A stretch of DNA of 64,000 nucleotides from Fontivita pretiosa (lineage in GTDB: Bacteria; Planctomycetota; Phycisphaerae; Tepidisphaerales; Tepidisphaeraceae). Every line of letters begins with the position of its first letter. Position 1 is the stretch's first letter. A program made the position numbers and the translations under genes. The DNA lies in NCBI RefSeq assembly GCF_050410795.1, contig NZ_CP191258.1:2914001-2978000 (forward strand), given 5' to 3'. The notes under the pieces are model-generated. The model was given only the letters and a program-made list of their open reading frames with translations, searched no databases and was not told the origin of the DNA. Shown here piece after piece: positions 53,599 through 62,986 of the stretch.

Positions 53599-53938
53599 GA
53601 GATTGACCTCCTATATCGCGTCGTTGACGCACGTTAATTGATACTATCGAAAGCTCCCCGCGTGGCAAACAGTTGGCCGAATTAGCGGCTTGATGTGCTT
53701 TTCGGCCACCGCTGGATTGCCCGGTTTACCAAACCTCGGCGGGTCGCAGACGGATGGGTTTGTGCTGCGGCCGGGGCTGTCGTGTGCCTGGGAATCTGCT
53801 GGCCAGCCTGGGCGAATTAGCTTATGCTTAGCGCTGCGCTCAAACGCACCAGTGGTGAGCGCCGCTGAATTGCGAGCCCTGAATCACGCCTGATCAACAA
53901 CACCAAACGAAGCCCCTCGGAGGGCAGGAGAGAATCGA
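53599..53938. other. 340-bp divergent intergenic region
   Basis: It lies between the WD40 gene (minus) and dockerin protein 2 (plus). Near 53599-53660 are the minus-strand ribosome-binding site and an AT-rich stretch; near 53815-53835 is GAATTAGCTTATGCTTAGC, possibly a promoter for the plus gene, whose box GGCAGGAGAG is at about 53923. I see no gene or RNA. Confidence 0.5.
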
Positions 53939-56900
53939 ATGTCTTGCAATGCGCTTGACGGAAACACCACCCGCAGCATCCCTGGACCAACGGCCCGGTC
54001 TGGCCGCAGATCGCGCTCGCAACGCCTGGCACTGGCGGCGATCGCGTCGGCGGCACTGGCCGTCACCGCCAACGCCCAGTCGATCTCTTACAACGGTGGA
54101 ACCTACTCGCAGAACTTCGATGGCCTGCCCAACACCGGCAGCTTCACCCTGACCGGCGCCGGCCCGTTCCTGCTCAGCGATCCGCCGATCAGCGCCACCG
54201 GCGTGCAGGGCTGGTCGTTCGCCAAGGTCGGCGGCAGCGGGGCCAATGCGCTGTTCGCGGCCGACAATGGCAGCTCCGTCACTGGTCGCGTCTACAGCTA
54301 CGGCTCCACCGGCAGCACCGAACGCGCGTATGGCATGTTGCTCTCGGGAACCACCATCTCCACCATCGGCGCCGTGCTGTTCAACAACTCCGGCACGACC
54401 TACAACGCCCTGACCATCACCTACACTGGCGAACAATGGCGCCGCGGCAACACCGGCGGGGTCCCCGATAAGCTGTTGTTCGAGTACAGCGTTGGCGCAG
54501 GCGATATCGTCAGCGGAGGCTTCACCAGTTTCAGCGCGTTGGATTTCACCTCTCTCCAGACCGCCGCCGCCGGATCGCTCAATGGCAACGATGCTGCCAA
54601 CCGTGCCACCATCACCGCCACCCTTACTGGCTTCAACTGGGCGCCGGGGCAGACGCTGGCCATCCGCTGGAGCGATCTGAACATCGCCGGATCGGATGAT
54701 GGCCTGGCGATCGACGACTTCAGCCTCGTCGCCAGCGTCTCACGCAACCTGATCTGGAACCCGCCCGGCAACAACTGGAACACCGACCCGGGCAATACCA
54801 ACTGGCTCGATGGCGGATCCAGCACGTCGTTCATGAACGGAGACGCGGTGAACTTCACCGACGCGGGTCTGGCGGCAGGATCGACGGTGAACATCGACGC
54901 CGCGGGCGTGGCGCCCAGCGCCGTCAATGTCTCCAATACCACTGGAACCTATACATTCACCGGCGGCTCGATCGGCGGCACCGGGGGGCTGACCAAGACC
55001 GGCGGCGGAACCCTGGTGCTGAACAACACCAACACGTTCGCCTCGGGCGTGGCGATCAACGATGGCTTCGTCGTCGTCAACAGCGACGCCGCCCTTGGCG
55101 CCGCCGCTGCCAACGTCACCATGGGCGGGGGAACGCTGATCGCCTCGGCCAGCATCACCGGCACCCGCGGCGTGCAGCTCACCGACGCCACCTTCAATAC
55201 CATCGACACCGCCAACAACACCGTCAGCCTTGGCGGCACCACCGGCGGCGGAAGCGTCACCAAACTCGGCTCCGGAACCCTCATCTTCACCGGCGGGGTC
55301 AGCCATACCGGCTTCACCACCCTGGCCGGCGGAACGCTGGTGCTGGCGCAGACCGGCGGCGCCGCGAACCTCAAGACCTTCTTCAACGGCAACGACTTCA
55401 CCGGCGACCTGGTCGTCACCGGACCGACCCGCGTCAACTTCAACGATGGCATCTTCGGCGGCGCGGGCAAGATCTGGATCAAGGCCAGCGGCGCGCAGAT
55501 CTCCAACACCGGCGCCAACCTCCAGACCATCATCAACAAGGACATCGTGCTGAATCCGGACAATCTGCCCGGGCCGTTCGTCACCTTCATCGGCGGCGTC
55601 GGAGGGCACGAAACCATCTTCAACAACCCCATCAGCGGAGCCTCGGATGTGAACTTCGCTTCAAGCCCGTCGGGCGGCGGGGCGGGAACCATCATCCTCA
55701 ACGCCGCGGCAACCTATACCGGCGCCACCTACCTCAACCACGGCGGCGCCACCCCGGCCACCGTCGATAACACCGACCCGAACAATCCCATCATCACCGC
55801 GCCAGGCTTCCCCGCCGGAACCATCAAGCTCGGCCTGGACAACGCTCTGCCCGTCACCACCGACGTGATCAGCAACACGATCGCCAACCCCAACAATGGC
55901 CCCGGGCGGATCGACCTCAACGGCTTCAACCAGATGATCAGCTCGCTGTCCACTGGGACCGGATCGGGCTCGGGCGTGGCCGAGATCACCAATTTCGGGC
56001 CGAACAACTCCACGCTGACGATCAGCGGCAGCAACTCTCCGACCACCGCGTTCAATGGCATCCTCACCGACGGGCCGACCAACACGCTGGCGCTGGTCAA
56101 GGACGGGACCAACACCGTGCAGCTCAGCGGCGTGTACCCCGCGCGCTACACCTGGGCCAACGACACCACCGCCAACGGCGGCACGTTCGTGCCGGTGCGG
56201 CCATATTCCGGCGGAACCTATGTTCGCGGCGGGACGCTGATCGCCCCTGAGTTCTCGCATGGCACACTGTCGGTCACCGGCGGCGAGGCTCGCGTCTCGG
56301 TCAAGACCGTCGCCAACGACCCGGCCGGCACCACCCGTGTGCCGGCGCTGAGCGTCTCTGGCTCCGGCAGGCTGGACCTGAACAACAACAGCCTGATTGT
56401 CGATGGCGGCAACTTGGCGAACGTCACCGCGGCACTGAAAACCGGCCTGGAAAACGGCGGAAACTTCGACTGGCTTGGCCCGGGCATCGGCAGCACACAG
56501 GCCAATGTCCAGAACACCACCGCCGGCAGCTTCCTGTATGGGCTGGGTGTTGTGCTGAATGACCTGACGCAGGTCGGCGGCTCCGGACCGATCTACACCG
56601 ACTTTGCCGGCAAGAGCGGACTGGATGGCGATGAGGTGCTGGTGAAGTTCACCTACTTCGGCGATGCCGATGTTTCCGGCAGCATCGATGCCACCGACTA
56701 CAGCCTGATCGACAACGGCTACGTCAACAGTCTCAGCGGCTGGATCAATGGAGACTTCGACTACTCCGGCACGATCGACGCCACCGACTACGCGCTGATC
56801 GACAATGCATATGTCAATCAGGCTGGTCCGCTGGCGGAAGCCATGATCGCCGAGCACGCACGGATGTTCGGTGGTGAGTATTTGGCGGCGTTGCGGGCGA

Positions 56901-56986
56901 TCCAGTCGGGGGTGATTCCCGAGCCGGCGTCGCTGGGTCTGCTCGCGGGTGCGGCCTGGTTGGTCGGATCCAGACGTCGCAGGTGA
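53939..56986 (+). CDS. Secreted autotransporter-repeat/dockerin PEP-CTERM protein 2
   Basis: 1015 residues. A long basic N-terminus and signal peptide end near TANAQ (about residue 46). The first 270 residues hold a beta-sandwich-like domain (SYNGGTYSQNFDGLPNTGSFTLTGAG). After NWNTDPGNTNWLDGG comes a passenger-type beta helix with several PATR strands (GGLTKTGGGTLVLNNTNTF, GSVTKLGSGTLIFTGG, GGTLVLAQTGG). A conserved ~190-residue module shared with the protein at 9106 begins near residue 815, with a dockerin pair at about 908-960 (DADVSGSIDATDYSLID, DFDYSGTIDATDYALID). It ends IPEPASLGLLAGAAWLVGSRRRR, a full PEP-CTERM signal. Expected as a surface or matrix protein, perhaps polysaccharide- or cohesin-bound. 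Confidence 0.85.
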   Translation: MSCNALDGNTTRSIPGPTARSGRRSRSQRLALAAIASAALAVTANAQSISYNGGTYSQNFDGLPNTGSFTLTGAGPFLLSDPPISATGVQGWSFAKVGGSGANALFAADNGSSVTGRVYSYGSTGSTERAYGMLLSGTTISTIGAVLFNNSGTTYNALTITYTGEQWRRGNTGGVPDKLLFEYSVGAGDIVSGGFTSFSALDFTSLQTAAAGSLNGNDAANRATITATLTGFNWAPGQTLAIRWSDLNIAGSDDGLAIDDFSLVASVSRNLIWNPPGNNWNTDPGNTNWLDGGSSTSFMNGDAVNFTDAGLAAGSTVNIDAAGVAPSAVNVSNTTGTYTFTGGSIGGTGGLTKTGGGTLVLNNTNTFASGVAINDGFVVVNSDAALGAAAANVTMGGGTLIASASITGTRGVQLTDATFNTIDTANNTVSLGGTTGGGSVTKLGSGTLIFTGGVSHTGFTTLAGGTLVLAQTGGAANLKTFFNGNDFTGDLVVTGPTRVNFNDGIFGGAGKIWIKASGAQISNTGANLQTIINKDIVLNPDNLPGPFVTFIGGVGGHETIFNNPISGASDVNFASSPSGGGAGTIILNAAATYTGATYLNHGGATPATVDNTDPNNPIITAPGFPAGTIKLGLDNALPVTTDVISNTIANPNNGPGRIDLNGFNQMISSLSTGTGSGSGVAEITNFGPNNSTLTISGSNSPTTAFNGILTDGPTNTLALVKDGTNTVQLSGVYPARYTWANDTTANGGTFVPVRPYSGGTYVRGGTLIAPEFSHGTLSVTGGEARVSVKTVANDPAGTTRVPALSVSGSGRLDLNNNSLIVDGGNLANVTAALKTGLENGGNFDWLGPGIGSTQANVQNTTAGSFLYGLGVVLNDLTQVGGSGPIYTDFAGKSGLDGDEVLVKFTYFGDADVSGSIDATDYSLIDNGYVNSLSGWINGDFDYSGTIDATDYALIDNAYVNQAGPLAEAMIAEHARMFGGEYLAALRAIQSGVIPEPASLGLLAGAAWLVGSRRRR

Positions 56987-57300
56987 CGGCCAGCTCCGAA
57001 AAGACTTCCGATCGAATGCGGCGCGGATTGCGCCCATGCCTTGGCCGCGAGCAGCTTTGTCTTTGCGCCGACGCCCGATCTACGCGCGCTGCGACGATGT
57101 CCATCTGTGGCGACGGTGCCACTTTCGCTGCCCCGGATGAATCCTGGCCGCGACAATCGGCATAAGCGCCATGGCCGAACGAGCCTGGCGCCGGTTCCCT
57201 TCAATTCACTGATTCCTGCGTTGCCCGGCGTCCAATCCGTTCAATAGACTAAGATTAATTGTCCCGTCTGCTGGAACCGACTTTGCGGAGGGTCGGACGC
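56987..57300. other. 314-bp intergenic region upstream of the acyl-CoA dehydrogenase
   Basis: There is no supported gene. It is GC-rich up to about 57180 and AT-richer at 57195-57265, where a promoter is likely. A GGAGG at about 57286 serves the ATG at 57301. Confidence 0.5.
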
Positions 57301-59454
57301 ATGGCACCAGACCTCAAGGCGCTCAAGGGCGTCTCGCAGCAGGACCGGCGGCTGATCGAGCAGGCCGAGCAACTGCTCGGGCCCGAGCCCGAGTCAATGG
57401 GCTTCGTGAAGAACCTGTTCTGGGGTCGGGTGCGCGAAGACCTGATCTTTCCCTACCCGCAACAGGATCCACAGGAGCAGGACCGCTGCGAGAAGATGCT
57501 CGCCGAGCTGGACGAGTATCTCCGCAATGAACACCCCGCAGTGCAGATCGATCAGGAACAGGAAATCCCCCGCTGGTGCATCGACCGGCTGTTTGAGATC
57601 GGCGTCCTGGGCATGACGATTCCGCAAGAATACGGCGGCGGGGGGCTGGGAATCACCAGCTACAACCGGATCCTGGAGCGCATCGGGCGGAGCTGCGGCT
57701 CGACCGCGGTGATGGTCTCGGCACATCAGTCGATCGGGTGCAAGGCGATCATGCTCTTCGGCACCGAAGAACAGAAATGCCGCTGGCTGCCGATGCTCGC
57801 CAGCCACCAGCTCAGCGCCTTCTGCCTCTCCGAGCCGAATGTCGGATGCGACGCGGGCGGGCAGGAAACCCGCTGCGAGCTTTCGCCCGACGGACAGTAC
57901 TACATCCTCAACGGCGAGAAGAAATGGGCCACCAGCGGCGCGATCTCGGCGCTTTTCACCGTCATGGCCAAACAGAAGATGCCCGACGGCAAGGATCGCG
58001 TCACGGCGCTGGTCTGCACGCCGGACATGCCCGGCGTGGACATCTACCAGGCCAACCGCAGCAAGTGCGGCATCCGCGGGACCTGGCAGGCGCGGATCCG
58101 CTTCCGCGACGTGAAGGTCCCCCGCAGCCACCTGCTGCATCAGGAAGGCAAGGGGCTGAACGTGGCGCTGAGCTGTCTGAATTACGGGCGGTGCACGCTG
58201 TCGGCGGGGATGCTCGGCGGGGCGCGGCGCGCCTTCGAGCAGGCGACCAAGTGGGCGCAGACACGATACCAGTTCCAGCGGCCGCTGGCTGAGTTCGAGC
58301 TGGTCCAGCAGAAGATCGCGCGGATGAGCGCCCTGTGTTATGCGATGGACGCAATGCTCTACATGACCTGTGCCATGCTCGACCGCCACGACGAAGACAT
58401 CATGGTCGAAACCGCGATCTGCAAGACGTTCTGCTCGGAGATGGGCTGGCGGGTAGTGAACGACGCAATGCAGATCATGGGCGGCGAAGGGTACATGACG
58501 GAAAACGAGATCGAGCGGATCCTTCGCGACAGCCGCATCAACCTCATCGTCGAGGGGGCCAACGAAGTGATGCAGAGCTTCATCTTCGCCTACGGCGGAA
58601 AGCAGTTGGCCGAGCACCTGCTGGGCGTGCGCGAGAGCATCGGACAGGTGTACCGCAGGCCGGCGCTGCTGAAGGTGGCGATTCCACTGGCGGCGGAACT
58701 GTATCTGGGGATCAAGCCTCGCCCGCCTGCGGTCACAAAGGTTGATGCGTCGTTGCGGCCGGTGGCGCGGCGGTTCGCCCGGCTGGTACGCGATCTGTCG
58801 CATAACTTCAAGCTGGCGTCCAGGCGCTATGGAGAGTCGATCGTCTGGCGGCAGGCGGTGCAGGCGCGCATCGCCGACGCCGCCATGTGGCTTCACGCCT
58901 TCGCCTGCACCCTCAGCAGACTCGATCGCAACCCTCAGGATCAGACCCACCGCGCCGCGGCGATGCATTTGTTCGACCTGGCCGAGCACGAGATCCGCCG
59001 CAGCTTCCGCGAGATCTTCCAGCACACGGATGAGTCGATGCGGTCGGCGGCGAAGTGCGCGATGGCGCAGATTGCGAAGCTTCCCAACAGCGACTACGCC
59101 ATCCCCGAAGCCTCGCCGGTGGCGCGCGGCACTGGCCGAAAGCTCCCGCAGGACGGGATCAAGCGCTTCCCAGGACCCGGCGGCGCTGCTGCCTCTTTCG
59201 GTACTCAGCCAGACAGCCCCGCTTCCGCCTCTGCTCGCACCCAGGCACAGGGCGCGCATTCTCCCTCTCCCTGTACTCAGGGAGCGGGCGCCTCTTCTCC
59301 CTCGCCCTGTACTCAGGGACAGGGCAGGGGTGAGGGTTCTGTCCCAACGCACAAAGACGAGCGTAGAGGACGGAAGACAGAATCTGAGCACTTCTGTCCT
59401 CCGCCTGCTGCGCTTCCAACGAGAAGCCCCGCTCCAAGGCGGGCTACAATGTGA
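57301..59454 (+). CDS. Acyl-CoA dehydrogenase with repeat-derived tail
   Basis: 717 residues. The ATG at 57301 is preceded by GGAGG. Residues about 15-450 match the flavoprotein acyl-CoA dehydrogenase fold: GMTIPQEYGGGGLG, SVMVSAHQSIG-type helix, CLSEPNVG, GEKKWATSGA, and the active-site region IVEGANEVMQSF that includes the catalytic glutamate. A second helical domain (about 450-620) makes it a VLCAD/ACAD9-like long form. From about residue 630 the sequence turns low-complexity (SPSPCTQG twice) because the DNA there consists of short palindromic repeats. The oxidised acyl-CoA may be a fatty or branched-chain thioester; the 2-oxoacid dehydrogenase genes downstream would fit branched-chain catabolism. 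Confidence 0.9.
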   Translation: MAPDLKALKGVSQQDRRLIEQAEQLLGPEPESMGFVKNLFWGRVREDLIFPYPQQDPQEQDRCEKMLAELDEYLRNEHPAVQIDQEQEIPRWCIDRLFEIGVLGMTIPQEYGGGGLGITSYNRILERIGRSCGSTAVMVSAHQSIGCKAIMLFGTEEQKCRWLPMLASHQLSAFCLSEPNVGCDAGGQETRCELSPDGQYYILNGEKKWATSGAISALFTVMAKQKMPDGKDRVTALVCTPDMPGVDIYQANRSKCGIRGTWQARIRFRDVKVPRSHLLHQEGKGLNVALSCLNYGRCTLSAGMLGGARRAFEQATKWAQTRYQFQRPLAEFELVQQKIARMSALCYAMDAMLYMTCAMLDRHDEDIMVETAICKTFCSEMGWRVVNDAMQIMGGEGYMTENEIERILRDSRINLIVEGANEVMQSFIFAYGGKQLAEHLLGVRESIGQVYRRPALLKVAIPLAAELYLGIKPRPPAVTKVDASLRPVARRFARLVRDLSHNFKLASRRYGESIVWRQAVQARIADAAMWLHAFACTLSRLDRNPQDQTHRAAAMHLFDLAEHEIRRSFREIFQHTDESMRSAAKCAMAQIAKLPNSDYAIPEASPVARGTGRKLPQDGIKRFPGPGGAAASFGTQPDSPASASARTQAQGAHSPSPCTQGAGASSPSPCTQGQGRGEGSVPTHKDERRGRKTESEHFCPPPAALPTRSPAPRRATM
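59191..59332. repeat. Tandem short palindromes inside the acyl-CoA dehydrogenase tail (family B)
   Basis: Four decayed units. The two clearest are TCCCTG-TACT-CAGGGA at 59268-59283 and CCCTG-TACT-CAGGG at 59305-59318, the second followed by ACAGGGCAGGGGTGAGGG. Earlier units near 59191 and 59221 keep only GGTACTCAG or CGCACCCAGG. All are read through in frame by the coding sequence. Confidence 0.75.
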
Positions 59455-59529
59455 GTGAGGTTTCCTGTGCGCGTGGCCCGCGGCCGACCGTCGCGTGCTG
59501 TGCGAAGCCGGTTTTTCAGGGAGTCACCC

Positions 59530-60663
59530 ATGCCCCAGAAAACGGTGTACCAGGCCCGCATCGACTGCCTCCAGATCCTCGACGAGCAGGGCCGGCTCGA
59601 TCAAACCCTCGCCCGCGACACCCTCGGCGACGAAGACGTCAGATCCCTCTACGAGCAGATGATCATCTGCCGGGAATTTGACGAACAGGCCTTCAAGCTT
59701 CAGCGCAGCGGGCGAATGGGGACATTTCCGCAAAACAAGGGACAGGAGGCCTCGGCGCTGGGCGCCGCCAGGGCGCTGCGGCGCGGCTGGGATCACATCG
59801 TGCCATATTACCGGGAGAATCCGGCTTTGTTTCTGCACGGGCTGCCGATGCACTACGTGCTGCTGTTCTGGATGGGAGATGAGCGGGGCAATGCGATCCC
59901 CGCTCACTACTGCATCAACCCGCTGATCGTGGCGATCGGCACACAGACCCTGCACGCCGCGGGCATCGCCTGGGCCTTTAAGATGCGAAAGGAACCGAAG
60001 GTCGTGCTGAGCTTCTTTGGCGATGGCGCCACGTCGACGGGTGATTTTCACGAGGCGATGAACTTCGCATCGGTGTTCAGGCTTGCGGTGATCTTCACAT
60101 GCCTGAACAACTGCTGGGCGATTTCGGTGCCATCATGCCGGCAGACCGCCGCACAGACGTTCGCGCAGAAGGCGCTGGCGTACGGGATGCCGGCCATTCA
60201 GGTCGATGGCAATGACATCTTCGCGGTCTACAAGGCGCATCGCGAGGCGGTGGAGCGTGCCCGCGGCGGCGGCGGGCCGTCCTTCATCGAATGCCTCACG
60301 TATCGCCTGGGCGATCACACCACCGCCGACGACGCCCGCCGCTACCGTGATCCAAAGGAGTACGAAGCCGCCCTGGCGCGCGATCCGCTGATCCGAACGC
60401 GCAAGTATCTCGAATCCAAGTCCCTCTGGAACGATGATCTCCAGGTCCAGACCGAAAAGCGCGCCAAGGCGATGGTGCAGGACGTGGTGCAGGCGGCGCT
60501 GCGGACCGGCAAGCCTTCGATCGAAAGCATGTTCGACTACACCTTCGAGCAGCTTCCACCCGAGATCATCAGGCAGAAGCAGACGCTGCGGACGGATTCG
60601 ATCGGACAGGATCCCGAGCAGATCGGCCTGCGGGCCAAACACCGGGAGCCGCACCATGCCTAA
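59530..60663 (+). CDS. pdhA: 2-oxoacid dehydrogenase E1 component, alpha subunit (pyruvate dehydrogenase-like)
   Basis: 377 residues. Thiamine-diphosphate binding motif begins at FFGDGATSTGDFHEAMNFA and ends at NNCWAIS, the GDG-x(26)-NN pattern. The N-terminal part has QNKGQEASALGAA and VPYYRENPALFLHG; YRLGDHTTADDARRY carries the phosphorylation-loop-like region. It decarboxylates pyruvate or a branched-chain 2-oxoacid and passes the acyl group to E2. The stop overlaps the beta-subunit start by eight bases. Whether pyruvate or branched-chain acids are the substrate cannot be told from sequence. Confidence 0.92.
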   Translation: MPQKTVYQARIDCLQILDEQGRLDQTLARDTLGDEDVRSLYEQMIICREFDEQAFKLQRSGRMGTFPQNKGQEASALGAARALRRGWDHIVPYYRENPALFLHGLPMHYVLLFWMGDERGNAIPAHYCINPLIVAIGTQTLHAAGIAWAFKMRKEPKVVLSFFGDGATSTGDFHEAMNFASVFRLAVIFTCLNNCWAISVPSCRQTAAQTFAQKALAYGMPAIQVDGNDIFAVYKAHREAVERARGGGGPSFIECLTYRLGDHTTADDARRYRDPKEYEAALARDPLIRTRKYLESKSLWNDDLQVQTEKRAKAMVQDVVQAALRTGKPSIESMFDYTFEQLPPEIIRQKQTLRTDSIGQDPEQIGLRAKHREPHHA

Positions 60664-61630
60664 GCTCAACCTTGTCGAGGCGATCAACCTGGCGCTGGTG
60701 CAGGAAATGGAGGCCGACGAGCGCGTCCTGGTCCTCGGCGAAGACGTGGGCGTGAACGGGGGCGTGTTCCGCGTGACCGAAGGCCTCCAGAAGCGCTTCG
60801 GCCCCGAGCGCGTGATCGACACGCCGCTGAGCGAATCGGGCATCATCGGCACATCCATCGGCCTGGCGATGGCGGGCATGCGCCCGATCCCGGAGATCCA
60901 GTTCGAAGGCTTTCTCGGCCCGGCGTACGACCAGCTCGTCACCAACGCCGCGCGGATCCGCACGCGGACGCGAGGCGTGCTCACCTGCCCGATCACGGTT
61001 CGAGTGCCCGTAGGCGGTGGAATCCACGCGCCCGAGCTGCACAGCGATTCGCCGGAAGCGGTCTACGCCCACACCCCCGGCCTCAAGGTCGTCATGCCCT
61101 CGCGACCCTACGACGCCAAGGGACTGCTCATCAGCGCCATCCGCGATCCCGATCCGGTGATATTCTTTGAGCCCAAGCGCGTCTATCGCAGCTTCAAGGA
61201 AGATGTCCCCGAAGACGAGTACACGATCCCGATCGGTCAGGCGAAGCTGCTCAATGAGGGAACCGACATCACCGTGGTCACGTGGGGCGCGATGGTGTTC
61301 GAGTGCCTGGAAGCGATCGACCACCTGCCCGAGAACATCAGCGTCGAGCTGATCGACCTGCGCACGATCTGGCCGATCGACTACGAGACGATCGCGCAGT
61401 CGGTGCGGAAGACCGGCCGGGCCGTGGGCGTCCATGAGGCGCCCAAGTCCGTGGGATTGGGCGCGGAGATTTCCGCGTTGATCCAGGAGCACTGTTTTCT
61501 TTACCTGGAAGCGCCGGTGCAGCGCGTGACCGGGTTCGATGTCGTGATGCCGTACTACAAGCTGGAGAACGACTATCTGCCCGATTCCACCCGCATCATG
61601 CGAAGCATTCAGGATTGTCTGGCGTATTGA
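60656..61630 (+). CDS. pdhB: 2-oxoacid dehydrogenase E1 component, beta subunit
   Basis: 324 residues. Typical transketolase-like pyrimidine-binding domain: LNLVEAINLALVQEMEADERVLVLGEDVG, RVIDTPLSESGIIGTSIGLAMAG, and the C-terminal domain ending in VTGFDVVMPYYKLENDYLPD. The ATG lies within the alpha gene's end, with CCGGGAG upstream, so the two subunits are made in a 1:1 ratio by coupling. It forms the alpha2beta2 E1 of the complex. Confidence 0.92.
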   Translation: MPKLNLVEAINLALVQEMEADERVLVLGEDVGVNGGVFRVTEGLQKRFGPERVIDTPLSESGIIGTSIGLAMAGMRPIPEIQFEGFLGPAYDQLVTNAARIRTRTRGVLTCPITVRVPVGGGIHAPELHSDSPEAVYAHTPGLKVVMPSRPYDAKGLLISAIRDPDPVIFFEPKRVYRSFKEDVPEDEYTIPIGQAKLLNEGTDITVVTWGAMVFECLEAIDHLPENISVELIDLRTIWPIDYETIAQSVRKTGRAVGVHEAPKSVGLGAEISALIQEHCFLYLEAPVQRVTGFDVVMPYYKLENDYLPDSTRIMRSIQDCLAY

Positions 61631-61684
61631 TGATCTGATTGGGAACTTGGGATCGGAGATCCCGGGTCGTTATTGGAAACTGCG

Positions 61685-62986
61685 ATGGCACGAGCCGGAA
61701 CCGATCCAAATGTCTTTTACCTGCCGGACCTTGGCGAAGGGCTGAGCGAAGCCGAATTGGTCGAGTGGACCGTCGCGCCGGGTCAGCACGTCAGCGAGCA
61801 TGACACGATCGCCCGGATGGAGACGGACAAGGCGCTGGTGGAAGTGCCCAGCCCGCGCGAGGGAACGATCGCGGTGCTGCACGGCAAGCCGGGCGATCGC
61901 ATCAAGGTCGGTATGCCGCTGGTGACGTATCAGGCTCAGGACCAGCCTGCGGCCGGCGCGACGCGAATCGGCGGCGGGGAATCGGCGGACGCCGGTACAG
62001 TCGTGGGAACGCTGTCGGCAGTTGGCGGCGTAGGCGAGGAACCCGGCAAGGTGCGCGCCGCGCCGGCGGTGCGTCGTCTGGCCCGGGATCTGGGCGTGGA
62101 TCTGGAACAGGTCCAGGGTACGGGCATCGGCGGGCGGATCACCTCGCGAGATGTGCAGGCGGCGGCACGCGCGGCGGGATTGACGCCTCAGCCCCTGTTC
62201 GATGATGAGCCGCCCGCGCCTCCGCCCATCGTCGAAATGGCCGCCCATGACCAGCGCGAACCGCCTTCCGCTCAAGGCGATTGCATGCGCATTACCTTCC
62301 GCGGCGTGCGACGAACCATCGCCGAGCACCTCCGCTACAGCGTGACCCATGCGGTTCACTACACCGTGATGGACGAGGCCGATGTCTCGGCACTGGAGAA
62401 TCTGCGGCGCAAGCTGATGGCCGCCTCCAACGAAAAGATCAGCCTGCTGCCGTTCGTTGCGTCGGCGGTGTGTCGGGTTCTTTCGGGCCGCGAGGGGTCG
62501 CAGTTCAACCGGCTCAATTCGACGGTGGATGACGAGAAGCAGGAGATCGTTCAGCATCGCCGCGTGCATTTGGGGATCGCGACGGACACCGAAAGCGGTC
62601 TGATGGTGCCGGTGATCCACGACGCGGACAAGCTTGGCGTTCTGGAGTTGGCGCGGCGGATCGCGCAACTGGCAAAGGCCGCCCGCGACCGCACGCTGCC
62701 TCGGGATCAACTCACAGGCTCCACCTTCACGATCAGCAATTTCGGCAGCTACGCCGGCAGATTCGGAACGCCGATCATCAACTATCCCGAGGCCGGGATC
62801 CTCGCGGTGGGCCGCGCGCGCGAGGGCGTGGTGGTGCGCCAGGGGATGATCGGAGTTGGGCGGCTGCTGCCCCTGAGCCTGGGCGCGGATCATCGCGTCA
62901 TCGACGGTGGCACCGCCGCCACCGCGCTGGCGAAGATCATCCAGCTTCTGCAAAATCCCGACGAGCTTCTGCCAACGACTCAATGA
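61685..62986 (+). CDS. pdhC: Dihydrolipoyl acyltransferase E2 component
   Basis: 433 residues. Lipoyl domain (about 10-85) with the lipoylated lysine K49 in METDKALVE, a Gly/Ala linker, the peripheral subunit-binding domain (AAPAVRRLARDLGVDLEQVQGTG), and the catalytic domain with RRTIAEHLRYSVTHAVHYTVMDE and the active-site DHRVIDGG. Only one lipoyl domain is present. It carries acyl groups from E1 to CoA; the E3 (dihydrolipoamide dehydrogenase) gene is not in the window and may lie downstream. It starts 54 bases after pdhB and overlaps the next gene by ATGA. Confidence 0.93.
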   Translation: MARAGTDPNVFYLPDLGEGLSEAELVEWTVAPGQHVSEHDTIARMETDKALVEVPSPREGTIAVLHGKPGDRIKVGMPLVTYQAQDQPAAGATRIGGGESADAGTVVGTLSAVGGVGEEPGKVRAAPAVRRLARDLGVDLEQVQGTGIGGRITSRDVQAAARAAGLTPQPLFDDEPPAPPPIVEMAAHDQREPPSAQGDCMRITFRGVRRTIAEHLRYSVTHAVHYTVMDEADVSALENLRRKLMAASNEKISLLPFVASAVCRVLSGREGSQFNRLNSTVDDEKQEIVQHRRVHLGIATDTESGLMVPVIHDADKLGVLELARRIAQLAKAARDRTLPRDQLTGSTFTISNFGSYAGRFGTPIINYPEAGILAVGRAREGVVVRQGMIGVGRLLPLSLGADHRVIDGGTAATALAKIIQLLQNPDELLPTTQ

